Positions 29,283-41,035 are shown, counted from the first letter of the stretch. The stretch: 64,000 nt of DNA from Hyphococcus sp. (GCA_028289605.1 JANQON010000001.1:62001-126000), one strand, 5' to 3'. The notes: generated by a model not told the origin, from the sequence alone. Numbers and translations: made by a program.

Positions 29283-30569
29283 TTGCCGATGGTGAACGCA
29301 CATTCGGAATTTGACATCGTCATCGTTGGCGGCGGCCTGGCCGGCGGCTTGGCCGCTGTCGCCCTGGGCGAGGCGGGCTTTTCATGCGCCGTGGTTGACG
29401 CTGCGACCCCCGAAACCATGAAGGATGCGGCGTTCGACGGACGCACAACGGCGATTTCCTACGCCTCTGTGCGGGTTTTCCGCCGCCTCGGCCTTTGGGA
29501 CGCCGTCGCGCCGGAGGCGGAGCCGATTCGCGATATTCTCGTGACGGACGGGCGCGCCAAGAGCCGGTTTGACAAGGGCGCCGTTTCTTCCTTCGCCCTC
29601 CATTTCGATTCCCGGGAGCTCGGAGACGACAATCCGCTCGGCTGGATCGTCGAAAACCGCTTTCTGCGCAGAGCCATCCTCGACGCGATAGCCGGCGCGT
29701 CCAATGTCGCGCTGATCGCCCCGGCGAAGCGAACAGGCGCGTCTTTCGAACCCGGCGGCGCAAGCGTCACGCTGGAAAACGGACCCGTCCTGCAATCCGA
29801 CCTGGTGTTGGCCGCGGACGGGCGGTTTTCTGCGCTGCGCAGCGAAGCCGGCCTGAAGACCAACGAATGGCGTTACGCCCAAACCGGCATCGTCGCGACG
29901 GTCGCCCACGAACGGCCGCATGACGGCGTCGCGCAGGAGTTCTTTTTGCCGTCAGGTCCGTTCGCGATCCTGCCCATGACGTCGACCGACGGCGGCGGGA
30001 GGAATTTGACGCATCGGTCCTCGCTTGTCTGGACGGAGCATGCGGACGCCGCCCCTGCCTATCTGGCGCTTGACGACGAAGCCTTCCGTGTGGAAATCGA
30101 AAATCGTTTCGGTTCCTATCTCGGCGCTGTTTCTCTTGCGGGACCGCGATGGTCTTATCCGCTTGCGTTTACGCTTGCACAGTCTTATGCGGCGCCGCGA
30201 CTGGCGTTAATCGGCGACGCAGCTCACGCCATCCACCCCATTGCCGGCCAAGGCTATAATCTCGGCGTGAAAGACATTGCCGCGCTGGTGGACGTGCTCA
30301 CGGAGGCCCGCGACGTTGGGCTTGATATCGGGTCTATGGCCGTTCTGCAGAACTATCAGCGCTGGCGGCGTTTTGATTCCGCCTCTCTCGCGCTGGGCAC
30401 GGATCTGTTGAACCGTCTGTTCTCAAATGATTTTCCGCCGCTTCGGCTCGCCCGCGATGTCGGTATGGGAGCGGTTGGCGCAATCGCACCGCTGCGCCGT
30501 TTCTTCATGCGTCAGGCCGGCGCGGATTTGGGAAATCTGCCAAGCCTTATGCAACCTGAATCAGGTTAA
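29283..30569 (+). CDS. UbiH/UbiF/Coq6-family FAD monooxygenase
   Basis: A 428-residue flavin hydroxylase of the ubiquinone-ring type. FAD dinucleotide motif VIVGGGLAGGLAAVALGEAG near the N-terminus, the second FAD site LIGDAAHAIHPIAGQGYNLG near residue 310, typical of the UbiH/Coq6 family. It inserts oxygen in ring positions of the ubiquinone precursor; which position (C1, C5 or C6) cannot be told here. ATG at 29289 is also possible (MVNAHSE); the one used reads MPMVNAH. Converges on the aspartic protease gene. Confidence 0.9.
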   Translation: MPMVNAHSEFDIVIVGGGLAGGLAAVALGEAGFSCAVVDAATPETMKDAAFDGRTTAISYASVRVFRRLGLWDAVAPEAEPIRDILVTDGRAKSRFDKGAVSSFALHFDSRELGDDNPLGWIVENRFLRRAILDAIAGASNVALIAPAKRTGASFEPGGASVTLENGPVLQSDLVLAADGRFSALRSEAGLKTNEWRYAQTGIVATVAHERPHDGVAQEFFLPSGPFAILPMTSTDGGGRNLTHRSSLVWTEHADAAPAYLALDDEAFRVEIENRFGSYLGAVSLAGPRWSYPLAFTLAQSYAAPRLALIGDAAHAIHPIAGQGYNLGVKDIAALVDVLTEARDVGLDIGSMAVLQNYQRWRRFDSASLALGTDLLNRLFSNDFPPLRLARDVGMGAVGAIAPLRRFFMRQAGADLGNLPSLMQPESG

Positions 30570-30571
30570 GC

Positions 30572-31117
30572 TTACCCTCTCAGCAACAGTTCGCCGGATC
30601 TCGCTTCGACGCTTTCCAGTCGCGATAGAAAACTCATGCCGAGGAGATTCACGGAAAGCTGGTCGTCCGGTAGTACAAACGCTTTCACATTCGTCACTTT
30701 GATGTCACCGACTTCAAGTTCGTCCAGTGTCACAAACGCGGCTTTCGTCTCGCCGTTTGCGGTGCGAACAGGATAGGTATAGTCAGCCCACGTCGTATAA
30801 ACGCCGGCGTTGCGCGCGTCGGTGTCGCGCATCGCCACATAGCTGGCCCCGGTATCAACCAGGAACTGAGCCGCACGGCGGTTAACGTCAACCTCGACAT
30901 AAAACTGGTGATCGCGCGATGCGGAGATCCGCACTTCGGATCCCCAACCGGTCGCTGCAGAATATGACGAGGCGGCGACTGCGGCTACCGGAGTCGACGT
31001 ATGAGCGTTTTGTTGGATGGGAGGCTGTCCGCCCGTCGTCTCTTTTGCGTCAATGAAACGCACGCCAACAACGGCGACGGCGACAATGGCGCCGGCGATA
31101 ATAACATCGGACCGCAT
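30572..31117 (-). CDS. Membrane-anchored retropepsin-like aspartic protease
   Basis: A 181-residue clan AA protein. One N-terminal helix (residues 5-20) anchors it in the membrane; the periplasmic domain has the catalytic-site FLVDTGASYVAM with Asp88, a flap-like region, and the C-terminal VNLLGMSFLSRLESVEARSGELLL, which matches the TIGR02281 group common in Alphaproteobacteria. Active as a dimer in the family (established). Substrate unknown. Convergent with ubiH-like gene, two bases apart. Confidence 0.9.
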   Translation of the reverse strand: MRSDVIIAGAIVAVAVVGVRFIDAKETTGGQPPIQQNAHTSTPVAAVAASSYSAATGWGSEVRISASRDHQFYVEVDVNRRAAQFLVDTGASYVAMRDTDARNAGVYTTWADYTYPVRTANGETKAAFVTLDELEVGDIKVTNVKAFVLPDDQLSVNLLGMSFLSRLESVEARSGELLLRG

Positions 31118-31218
31118 CAGGACCTCTACGCAACTGAACCCGCATCCTGCCAGTCCATGGTTGCGGTAAAGTTGTTAGATCGTTCGATTTGCAACAGGTT
31201 ATGGTTAAGCGTCAGCGC

Positions 31219-32031
31219 TTACAGGCCCAGGACGTCCCGCATCGAATAGAGGCCCGCCGGCTTGTCCGACGCCCACAGCGCGGCTGCGACCGCACCGCGC
31301 GCAAACAGGCCCCGATCGATGGCCGAATGGGACAACGTGACGACTTCCTCCATGGCCGCGAACGAAACCCGATGCTCGCCGATGACGCCGCCGCCGCGGA
31401 AAACGGAAAACCCGATATCCCCGCGCGCCCGTGCGCCCGCGCGCCCGGCCATACCCGCCATTTTCGCCTGCAAATCGACGCCGCGTCCGCGCGCCGCCGC
31501 CTGGCCCAGCATTAGCGCTGTCCCGGAAGGCGCATCGACCTTATCGCGATGATGGGCCTCGAAGATTTCGATATCGAAATCATCTCCCAGGCGGCCTGCG
31601 GCGTCTTCTACAAGGGCCGCGAGAAGGTTTACGCCGAGGCTCATATTGCCGGATTTGACGATCGGCGTCTGTTCCGCCGCCGCCGCAATCGCAGCATTGT
31701 CGGCGTCGGTGAAGCCGGTCGTGCCGATGATATGGGCGACGCCGGCCGCCGCCGCGGCCCTGGCGTTAGCGACGCTCGCTTCCGGCGCGGTAAAATCGAT
31801 CAGCGCGCCTGCCCGCTTCAGGCCTTTGTCAGCGGCGCCTTCGACAGTGAGCCCGATAGCGTCAAGGCCGGCGAGCACGCCGATGTCTTTGCCGATCTGC
31901 GGCCCGCCCGGACGTTCAAAACCGCCCGCCAGGCTGGCTCCCGGCGTCGCGAGGATTTCCGCAACCACCGCCCTGCCCATGCGGCCGCCGGCGCCGGCCA
32001 CGAGGATTCCTCTTTTTCCCATTGTCTGCAT
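31219..32031 (-). CDS. dapB: 4-hydroxy-tetrahydrodipicolinate reductase
   Basis: A 270-residue enzyme of lysine and meso-diaminopimelate synthesis. N-terminal GAGGRMGRAVV nucleotide-binding loop; HHRDKVDAPSGTAL catalytic segment with the key His/Lys; GNMSLGVN substrate loop. Start ATG at 32031 (MQTMGKRG) or 32022 is chosen because the Rossmann strand begins there; the frame runs on upstream to 32181 but those residues overlap the DUF2339 gene and are not DapB-like. Follows the DUF2339 gene by 35 bases. Confidence 0.95.
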   Translation of the reverse strand: MQTMGKRGILVAGAGGRMGRAVVAEILATPGASLAGGFERPGGPQIGKDIGVLAGLDAIGLTVEGAADKGLKRAGALIDFTAPEASVANARAAAAAGVAHIIGTTGFTDADNAAIAAAAEQTPIVKSGNMSLGVNLLAALVEDAAGRLGDDFDIEIFEAHHRDKVDAPSGTALMLGQAAARGRGVDLQAKMAGMAGRAGARARGDIGFSVFRGGGVIGEHRVSFAAMEEVVTLSHSAIDRGLFARGAVAAALWASDKPAGLYSMRDVLGL

Positions 32032-32066
32032 CCAACCGAATTCGCCGCCGCCGGGCAAGTCCGATC

Positions 32067-34721
32067 TTAGTTGCTTTCCGGGGCCTCGTCGTCGGTCATC
32101 ATCGGCGCCAGGACGCGTTGGTAAAAAACTGCAATGCCCACAAGGGATACGCCGAGGCCAAGGAACGACGTGGCGCGCCAAACGCCCTCAAGCGCCGCCA
32201 GGTCGAAGATGAAGACCTTCGCCACCGCCAGCATCAGCACGGCGAGGCCGCCATATCGCAGCACGTGGCTGCGGCGCAGGGCCGCCGCTACCAGCATCGC
32301 TGTCGCAAAGAGCATCGTGACGATGGAATACTGCCAGGATTCCGCATTGCCGACGGCCCCGACCGAAAGATCAGGGGCGTGGAACTGGTGCCGCACCGTC
32401 AGCACCAACCACAAATAGGTCATGAGAACGGCAAACAGCCCGGCGATGCGCGCCTGGATCAATCCGCCATATCGCTGCGCCGCCAACGCGCTCAACCCAT
32501 AAGCGGCCGCCGGCGCCAGGTAGTAGAACAACAGCATGTTGAACAGGACCGGGCCGCCCACGGCGCGCGGATCGTCGCCCCACCACGGATTTAGACCCAC
32601 AATGGCGGCGAAGAATGTCTGCGCCGCCGCCAGGACCAGCAATCCCTTTTCAGCCACCGCGCGCACGGGGGTTAAATCATCGCCAAACCGCCACCGCAGA
32701 AAGGTTGCAATCAACACCCAGGAAATCGTCTGCAGCGTGATTTCGACGAGACCGTCATAGTCGGCGCCCAAGTCGCCGTCGTTCATCAGATGTCGAATCT
32801 CAAGACTGACGAATACGGCGAACAAAGATATCGCCGCCGCCTCCATGCCTTGAACGATAGCGCCGCGCTTGGACAGACCGCCGCCTTCGAACCAGCGCGC
32901 TGCGAGCCAGAAACCGGCCGCCGGAACGAGATACGCCGCCAGGAGAAGGTTCAAAACGGGCAGCGGCCCGACCGATTCCGCAACAATTTCGGGCGCAAAA
33001 AACAGCCTGGCGGCGCCGAGCGCCGCGAGCGCGCTCGCGGCGAACCGCAAGGCGGGCAGTCGAAACCGGCGCCAAAGCCAGGCGATGATCGGCGCCTGTA
33101 TCGCAAATCCGAAACTCATCGCGAGGCCGTCAAGGGACATCGCAACCGCAAGCGCCGTCGCCAGGCTTGTCGCCAGGCCATAAGCCGCGGCGACCCCCGG
33201 GGATGCGTCAAATCCTTCTTCTCGCCGCAACAATTCGATCAGTACAGAGATGTTAAAGAACGCCAGCACAACCGCCGCGAACCCCCAAGCCGGCGCTTGT
33301 TGAAAATCGCCGACCGCATAGAAAAGCGCCGCCAGGACGGCCAGCGGCCCGAACGCGGAAGCCAGCGCGGCGAGACCGCCCTCGCGGCTCATGCGCATCA
33401 TCGCATAGCAGGCGACGGCGTAGCCTCCAGCGAACATCGCGCCAATCTGAAGCAGCGGAAAGGTCGGCGCCGCCTCTGCGAACGCGATACTCACGGACGT
33501 CGCCATCGCCGTCATGACCGGACCGACGGCGAGCCCTTCGCGCATGCGCCCCGTCATCACCGCAAGGGCGGCGAACGCCGCCCACATGAGCATGGTCGGG
33601 CCGGAAACGCCTTGCGAGAACGTCAACAAGACGCCCGCCCCCAGTGCGCCCAGCGTCGCAACGCAAAAGATCACCAATGACAAGGACGGCCCCTTGGACA
33701 ACACCGCGTTGACATCGACCGGCTGTTCCGCGTCGTCCCAAACCGCGGCGGCGGCGAGAGCAAAAAAAGCGGGCAAATAAATGATCAGCGACAAGACTGA
33801 ATCGATTTCGTCCAGAACAATAATCAAGAGCGGCCAGAACAGGCCGCCCGCCAGGGACAGCCATGCGATCGGGCGCCAATTCATGATGCGCGCAACGGCG
33901 AGGCCGCCGGCTGAAATCGCAAAGATGTACAGAAAGAACGGCGGACCGGCGGGACCGCCGGAACCGGCGATCACTGGCGACAAGTGCGCGCCGACGATCG
34001 CCAGCGCCGCCATGGCGGGGACACGATGGACAACAGCCAAAACGACTAATCCGGCGGACGCCGCTGTCAAAAGTGCGAACGCGACGAGCGGCGGAATCAA
34101 CGCGTATAGTTCGTATGCGGCGAAAATGGCGCCATAGATGGTGGCGCCGCCGGCGCCGGCGAGGACAGGCGGCGCCAGAGAGTGGGCCGGCGCGCCGCCG
34201 CGCTTCATCCATTGCGCCCAGCCGATCATGGCGGCGCCCGCCGCCAGACCGGACGCAACGCGCATCACCGGACCGAAAAACCCGGCGTCGACGGCAGCCT
34301 TAACCAGGAAGGCGCCGCCCAAAATAAGCGCTGCGCCGCCAAGCCAAATCAGCCAGTTGCCGGTCAGGCTCGACGCCAGCGCATCAGCCCGCTCCCGCCA
34401 TCTGTCGTGGCCCGCTGCGGCGGGATCGCTCTCTGCCGCCGCCGTCGGGCCCGGCGCCGCTTGTTCCGCCGTCGATGCGGGGCCCGATGCTTCCGGCGCG
34501 CGCGGCGTCGGTTCAGGTTGCTGCGGTGCGGGTTGCTGCGGTTCAGCCTGCGGCGGCGCCGGCTTGGCGACCGGCGGCGCAGACGCGGCGCTTTTGAGCC
34601 GTGCGATTTCCGCCTCAAGCCGATTGATGCGGCCATTGGCCGTCAACCCCATAAAAAAAGCGACCCAGCCAAAGACGACGCCGAGCGCCGCCCCGATTCC
34701 CAGTAAGACGAGCCCTTCCAA
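32067..34721 (-). CDS. DUF2339 polytopic membrane protein
   Basis: An 884-residue protein: N-terminal TM helix (residues 1-25), short coiled coil, a Pro/Ala/Gln-rich linker (about residues 50-105), then some twenty-plus transmembrane helices. This is the DUF2339 layout. Function of the family is unknown; it is sometimes found near cell-envelope genes. A perfect CtrA-type box lies 50 bases upstream of the start. dapB follows closely, so the two may share a transcript. Confidence 0.88.
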   Translation of the reverse strand: MEGLVLLGIGAALGVVFGWVAFFMGLTANGRINRLEAEIARLKSAASAPPVAKPAPPQAEPQQPAPQQPEPTPRAPEASGPASTAEQAAPGPTAAAESDPAAAGHDRWRERADALASSLTGNWLIWLGGAALILGGAFLVKAAVDAGFFGPVMRVASGLAAGAAMIGWAQWMKRGGAPAHSLAPPVLAGAGGATIYGAIFAAYELYALIPPLVAFALLTAASAGLVVLAVVHRVPAMAALAIVGAHLSPVIAGSGGPAGPPFFLYIFAISAGGLAVARIMNWRPIAWLSLAGGLFWPLLIIVLDEIDSVLSLIIYLPAFFALAAAAVWDDAEQPVDVNAVLSKGPSLSLVIFCVATLGALGAGVLLTFSQGVSGPTMLMWAAFAALAVMTGRMREGLAVGPVMTAMATSVSIAFAEAAPTFPLLQIGAMFAGGYAVACYAMMRMSREGGLAALASAFGPLAVLAALFYAVGDFQQAPAWGFAAVVLAFFNISVLIELLRREEGFDASPGVAAAYGLATSLATALAVAMSLDGLAMSFGFAIQAPIIAWLWRRFRLPALRFAASALAALGAARLFFAPEIVAESVGPLPVLNLLLAAYLVPAAGFWLAARWFEGGGLSKRGAIVQGMEAAAISLFAVFVSLEIRHLMNDGDLGADYDGLVEITLQTISWVLIATFLRWRFGDDLTPVRAVAEKGLLVLAAAQTFFAAIVGLNPWWGDDPRAVGGPVLFNMLLFYYLAPAAAYGLSALAAQRYGGLIQARIAGLFAVLMTYLWLVLTVRHQFHAPDLSVGAVGNAESWQYSIVTMLFATAMLVAAALRRSHVLRYGGLAVLMLAVAKVFIFDLAALEGVWRATSFLGLGVSLVGIAVFYQRVLAPMMTDDEAPESN

Positions 34722-34770
34722 CTGCGCCTCCCGTATTTCCTTGGTTAAGGATAGGTAGCCCTGTTGCGGA

Positions 34771-34785
34771 TTAACGCAACATTAA
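34771..34785 (-). promoter_or_regulatory. Predicted CtrA box upstream of the DUF2339 gene
   Basis: Perfect TTAA-N7-TTAA (spacer CGCAACA), 50 bases upstream of the ATG at 34721 and inside the only non-coding gap before it. Position is typical for promoter control by CtrA. The motif is palindromic. Confidence 0.6.
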
Positions 34786-34809
34786 TCGCCAAGGCGCCCA
34801 GGCCAGCCG

Positions 34810-35316
34810 CTACAGCTTTGTTTCCATAAAGATCAATCCGCCGCGGCGCTGGGTCTCTTCCCATCCCTGCGCCTCATAAAACCGGATCGCCCGCGCATTG
34901 CCGGCGGCGACATTAAGGCGCGCCCGGCGCGCGCCGGCGTCGGCGAGAACATCGCGGGAATAGTCGTCGAGAAGACCGCCGAAACCCTGACCGCGGTGGG
35001 TCGTGGCAACATAAAAATGATGCACGCGGCCGACCTCAGCGTTGGTCTCATCAAGTCCGAGCACGGCCAGCCCGATTTCACGGCCGTCCTCAACCAGAAA
35101 TTTTGCAAATGAGGGATTCGCCGCAGCACAGGACGCAATCCAGATTGGAAAACTGCCGCCATAGCGACCGTAATCGCGATAGAACGCGTCTTCCCGGCCA
35201 AGGCTTTGCTTGTAAAGATCGCGGCCCCAGCGGATGAGCAGCCGCGCGTCGCGTTCGGGCAAAACGCGCCTGAATGTAAGGGACTTTGAGTATTTTACGT
35301 ATGCTTCGCCGGCCAT
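34810..35316 (-). CDS. GNAT family N-acetyltransferase
   Basis: A 168-residue acetyltransferase. Acetyl-CoA pyrophosphate loop in THRGQGFGGLLDDY (motif A) and the C-terminal NARAIRFYEAQGWEETQRRGG motif B. N-terminal strand FRRVLPERDARLLIRW. Substrate unknown. Same strand as DUF2339 gene but with the CtrA-box region between. Confidence 0.92.
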   Translation of the reverse strand: MAGEAYVKYSKSLTFRRVLPERDARLLIRWGRDLYKQSLGREDAFYRDYGRYGGSFPIWIASCAAANPSFAKFLVEDGREIGLAVLGLDETNAEVGRVHHFYVATTHRGQGFGGLLDDYSRDVLADAGARRARLNVAAGNARAIRFYEAQGWEETQRRGGLIFMETKL

Positions 35317-35431
35317 CCCAATCGACCTGTGTCAGGTCTGAAATGCTAAGCCGGAAAAACCCTTATGACGAGGCCTTGACGCGAAAAAATATCGACCTGG
35401 CGACGGTGAACAGCGCACCGCCGATCGTCGT

Positions 35432-35734
35432 TTATGCGCCGGTTTCGATCACGCCGGGCAGCAGAACGCGCCCCATGTAATTGGCGAACCAGGCCATGGC
35501 GTATGATGAGCCGAGCACGAGCACCCATTGAAACGCCACGGCGCCAAGCGACGGCTTGGCCGCGTCTTTGTCCGCCACAGGACTGAACGCAAATGTCGAA
35601 AGTGCGAGAAGCAGCGCGATCACAAGCGCGCCCGGATAAATCCACCATTGAGGACCCTGCGCCGCACCGGCGTAAATCTCTAACAGGACAACCGTATAGG
35701 CTGTCAGAACCGACAAAATGCGAATGCCGAACAT
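35432..35734 (-). CDS. Small three-helix membrane protein
   Basis: A 100-residue hypothetical with three predicted TM helices (about 7-24, 32-50, 66-88) and no recognised family. Loop residues include SPVADKDAAK. Start ATG at 35734. Codon use is like its neighbours. Not recognised; no function offered. Confidence 0.6.
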   Translation of the reverse strand: MFGIRILSVLTAYTVVLLEIYAGAAQGPQWWIYPGALVIALLLALSTFAFSPVADKDAAKPSLGAVAFQWVLVLGSSYAMAWFANYMGRVLLPGVIETGA

Positions 35735-35843
35735 GAATGCTTCCCCTCAAGACGACGCCATATCCCACAGGGGAGTATAGGCGAGATGGCGTAAGGGGGC
35801 AAAGTCCATAGTCGCTGCGGCGCATTTGCGCTATTGTCCTGCA

Positions 35844-36467
35844 ATGACGATAGAAACCTGGCTCTTATACGTGGCGGCTGTGGCGGCGATGATGTCGACG
35901 CCGGGGCCCAGCCAATTGCTGATGTTGTCCAACTCCCTGGCGCACGGATTCCAGCGTTCTCTGGCGACCGCGGCCGGAGATTTGACGGCGAACTTTTTTC
36001 AGATGCTGCTCGCCGGCCTCGGCCTCGCGGCGCTCATCGCCGCGTTCGACAATGCGCTCACCGTCATCAAATGGGCGGGCGTCCTCTACCTCTTGTGGCT
36101 TGGCGCGCGCATGCTGTTCGGAAATCACGGCGCCGCCGATCCCCATGCCGCAAGGCGATCAAGTCTCAAGCGCCTTTGGCTGCAAGGCTTCGTAACATCG
36201 GCTTCCAATCCCAAAGCGGTTGTTTTTTTCGCCGCGCTGTTTCCTCAATTTATTTCAGGCGCGGCGCCGTTCTGGCCGCAATTTGCGATCCTCTCCGCCA
36301 CCTACATCGCCATGGACGGGTTTATGCTGTCCCTATACGGCGGCGGCGCCGGCTGGATCGGACGGCGCGTCAAGGGTCGCGCCAGAGACCGTCTTCACAA
36401 ATTAGGCGGTGGACTGATGATCGGGGCCGCGGTGTTGCTGGGAATGAGGCCGGTGGAGCCGCGGTAG
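35844..36467 (+). CDS. LysE/RhtB family amino-acid exporter
   Basis: A 207-residue, six-TM exporter. MMSTPGPSQLLMLSNSLAHG carries the conserved TPGP and the family's N-terminal helix pattern; LLWLGARMLFG and SNPKAVVFFAALFPQF are further RhtB/LysE marks. ATG at 35844 chosen over the TTG at 35826 because MTIETWLLY starts the first helix. Substrate probably an amino acid such as threonine/homoserine, but not assignable. Confidence 0.9.
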   Translation: MTIETWLLYVAAVAAMMSTPGPSQLLMLSNSLAHGFQRSLATAAGDLTANFFQMLLAGLGLAALIAAFDNALTVIKWAGVLYLLWLGARMLFGNHGAADPHAARRSSLKRLWLQGFVTSASNPKAVVFFAALFPQFISGAAPFWPQFAILSATYIAMDGFMLSLYGGGAGWIGRRVKGRARDRLHKLGGGLMIGAAVLLGMRPVEPR

Positions 36468-36558
36468 TCTCAAATCATCTTGCCGGCGACATGGCAAAGC
36501 TGGAATCTAGATTACATTCTTGATCGGTTCCTGACGCCGGTTTTCACGGAGCGCACTC

Positions 36559-37425
36559 ATGAAATTGCTGCCTATCGTCCTCATTTCAGCTCTACTGTTC
36601 GGATGCGCCGGCGAACCGGAACAATCGCCTGCACGAATCGAAACACTGGAGCTGACAGACGAAACCTTTGGCCGAACGCGCACGCTGAGGGTCTGGCTGC
36701 CGCCAGGATATGACGGATCTGAGATAGCGTATCCCGTACTTTACCTGTTCGATGGACAGAACTTGTTTGACGCCGCCCTTTCGCTGATATCCGGGGCCGA
36801 ATGGGAAGTTGACGAGACGGCGATCCGTCTTATCGCTGAAGGCGCGATTGAGCCTATCATTATCGTGGGCGTTGATAATGCCGGCGATCCCGGTCGGGCG
36901 GAGGAGTATCTCCCCTATCCTGAGCCCGCTGTTGAGTTAAGCGCAGAAAATGCAGGCGCACGCCGCTTGCCGGCGTTCTTTCAAAACGATGTCTTTCCGA
37001 TAATCGACGCAGCTTATCGCACCAGCGACGATCGCCGCGGTCTTGGCGGTTCGTCTTTTGGCGGCATCGCGACTCTTACAATGGCGATAGAAACACCGGA
37101 TCTGTTCGACAGGCTGTTGGTCGAAAGCCCGTCTTTGTGGGTGGCCGAGGAGCAAATGCTGACCGATATCGCAACCGCCGACCTTGGCGACGACAAAATT
37201 TTTGTCGGCATGGGCGGGCGCGAAAGCTCAGGGTCCTGCGACCAAGACCCGGAAGACTATGACGGCGTCGCCGTTGCCCAGGTAGAGCGGCTGGACAAAA
37301 TCCTGCAGGACAAACTCAGCGTCGATCAGTTTCGTGTTATGATCGACGAGTGCGCCGCTCATACCGAAAGCGCCTGGGCGAAGCGGTTGCCGGGCGCCCT
37401 CACCTTTCTCTATGGAGCCGATTGA
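36559..37425 (+). CDS. Lipoprotein alpha/beta-hydrolase esterase
   Basis: A 288-residue esterase-D/enterochelin-esterase-like hydrolase. Lipobox LLFGCAGE gives acylated Cys16. VLYLFDGQNLFD and the nucleophile elbow GGSSFGGIATL (Ser in GSSFG) are family marks; a late His in DECAAHTESAW may complete the triad. Exported, tethered to a membrane. Substrate unknown. Convergent with the DUF3088 gene. Confidence 0.87.
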   Translation: MKLLPIVLISALLFGCAGEPEQSPARIETLELTDETFGRTRTLRVWLPPGYDGSEIAYPVLYLFDGQNLFDAALSLISGAEWEVDETAIRLIAEGAIEPIIIVGVDNAGDPGRAEEYLPYPEPAVELSAENAGARRLPAFFQNDVFPIIDAAYRTSDDRRGLGGSSFGGIATLTMAIETPDLFDRLLVESPSLWVAEEQMLTDIATADLGDDKIFVGMGGRESSGSCDQDPEDYDGVAVAQVERLDKILQDKLSVDQFRVMIDECAAHTESAWAKRLPGALTFLYGAD

Positions 37426-37457
37426 ACGCCAAAAGCGCCACGTCAACGATGGTCTTT

Positions 37458-37805
37458 TCAGCCGCCTCGCGGGAAGGCGGTACCAAACCGATGCGAAAAG
37501 TATCGGCCGATATCACGCGCATTGTCGATAAAGCGATAGCCGTTTCGGCGTTCCGTTCTAGCAACCGGGCCTGGATCAGCGCCGGCAGCAAGGACGATGG
37601 TCGGGCAGTTCCACTCGCCGTCGCCCAATAATTCGGTCAGTCCGGCTCTTGGATGCTCGATCGTCTCATATCGGACGATCAGCGCTTCTTTGATAAAGGG
37701 ATAATAGTTCAGCACACCCCATAGCTCAGCGCACTCCGGACAGTATTCCCGTCGCTCATTGGCGATGAAACCGGGCGGCAACAAAAACAGCGTGTCGCGA
37801 TCCAT
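37458..37805 (-). CDS. DUF3088 thioredoxin-like protein
   Basis: A 115-residue protein starting DTLFLLPPGFI, then Cys-rich ReEYCPECAELWGVL and a C-terminal LVLAAGADPG, matching the DUF3088 family of small thioredoxin-like proteins (CPEC has a C-x-x-C). Function unknown. It starts 12 bases after dnaJ stops, in the same direction, so it is likely the last gene of the dnaK-dnaJ transcript group, although a terminator separates dnaK. Confidence 0.85.
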   Translation of the reverse strand: MDRDTLFLLPPGFIANERREYCPECAELWGVLNYYPFIKEALIVRYETIEHPRAGLTELLGDGEWNCPTIVLAAGADPGPVARTERRNGYRFIDNARDIGRYFSHRFGTAFPRGG

Positions 37806-37817
37806 GGCGGAACTCCC

Positions 37818-38990
37818 TTACCGCCCGTCGGTCACATTGTCCCAGAATGTCTTGGCGCGCTCAAAGAAGCCCTTTGACTGCGGGCACGCCGCCTCGCCGC
37901 CGCCGGCTTCGCAGAATTTCTGCAACAGGTCTTTCTGCTCGGCATTGAGCCCGACAGGCGTTTCCACCTGGATTTCCACATAGAGATCGCCGCGTCGGCG
38001 GATGTCGCCGCGGCCGGATTGATCGAGCTGGCTCATGCCGCGGCCGCGGACGCGGAACCGTTTCCCGCTTTGCGCCCCTTCCGGCACGGACACCTTGACC
38101 CGTCCGCCGTCAATTGTCGGGGTTTCGAAATCGCCGCCAAGCGCGGCCGTCGTCATGGGAATCGGCGTTGCGCAATAGAGGTCGGGGCCGTCGCGTTCGA
38201 AAAGATCATGGTTGGCGACATTCACAAAGATGTAGAGATCGCCCTCAGGACCGCCGCGCGGGCCCGCTTCGCCTTCCCCGGACAACCGAATGCGCGTTCC
38301 GTCCTCGATGCCGGCCGGCACGTCGACCGCGAGGGTGCGCTCGCGGCGCACGCGGCCCTGGCCGCCGCAATCCGTACACGGATCGGCGATGGTCCGCCCT
38401 TCGCCGTGGCAATGCGGACAGGTTCGCTCGATCGTAAAAAAGCCCTGTTGTACGCGCACGCGGCCGGCGCCCTTGCAAGTCGGACAGGTAACGGGGCCGG
38501 AACCCGGTTTCGCACCGGTGCCCTCGCAGGTCTCACAGGCGACGGAACCCGGCACCTTGATCTCGGCTTTCTTGCCGGCGAACGCTTCTTCCAGCGTGAT
38601 GTTGAGATTGTATTTTAGATCCGCCCCACGGCCGGGCCCCGCCCGTCGCCCGCCGGCGCGTCCGCCCATGAACTCTGAAAAAATATCGTCAAAGATGTCG
38701 GAAAAGGCGCCGGCCGCGCCGGCGCCGAAACCGGCGGCGCCGTTCGCCCCCGCGCCGTGTCCGTTTTGGAAGGCCGCGTGGCCGAAACGGTCATAGGCCG
38801 CTCGTTTCTGGCTGTCAGAGAGAACCTCATAAGCTTCGCCAAGCTCTTTGAACTTTTGCTCCGCCTCAGGATCATCCTTGTTTCGGTCAGGATGGTACTG
38901 CATTGCGCGTTTGCGAAAGGCGGACTTTATCGCGTCCGCATCTGCGCCGCGCTCCACGCCCAAAACGTCATAATAATCCTGTTGCGACAT
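37818..38990 (-). CDS. dnaJ: Chaperone DnaJ
   Basis: A 390-residue Hsp40. J-domain with HPD (residues about 33-35 in MQYHPDRN), Gly/Phe-rich region, four CxxCxGxG zinc repeats in the middle ([33 protein letters not shown]), and two C-terminal substrate-binding barrels. Stimulates DnaK ATPase and delivers clients. Downstream of dnaK, separated by a terminator. Confidence 0.98.
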   Translation of the reverse strand: MSQQDYYDVLGVERGADADAIKSAFRKRAMQYHPDRNKDDPEAEQKFKELGEAYEVLSDSQKRAAYDRFGHAAFQNGHGAGANGAAGFGAGAAGAFSDIFDDIFSEFMGGRAGGRRAGPGRGADLKYNLNITLEEAFAGKKAEIKVPGSVACETCEGTGAKPGSGPVTCPTCKGAGRVRVQQGFFTIERTCPHCHGEGRTIADPCTDCGGQGRVRRERTLAVDVPAGIEDGTRIRLSGEGEAGPRGGPEGDLYIFVNVANHDLFERDGPDLYCATPIPMTTAALGGDFETPTIDGGRVKVSVPEGAQSGKRFRVRGRGMSQLDQSGRGDIRRRGDLYVEIQVETPVGLNAEQKDLLQKFCEAGGGEAACPQSKGFFERAKTFWDNVTDGR

Positions 38991-39032
38991 GGTCTTTTAC
39001 GCGCCCGCCCTGTTTGAGAGGGTAGAGAACAG

Positions 39033-39068
39033 CAAAAAAGAGAAAAGGGGAAGCCTTGCGGCGTCCCC
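39033..39068 (-). terminator. Rho-independent terminator between dnaK and dnaJ
   Basis: On the minus strand, a GGGGA-x-GCC / GGC-x-TCCCC stem closed by a GCAA tetraloop (hairpin 39047-39068) is followed by a U-rich run at 39033-39046. It would lower dnaJ expression relative to dnaK; read-through may supply dnaJ. Confidence 0.8.
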
Positions 39069-39097
39069 CGTTCCTGATTGCCTATTCCGTACCCACT

Positions 39098-41035
<1,938 letters not shown>

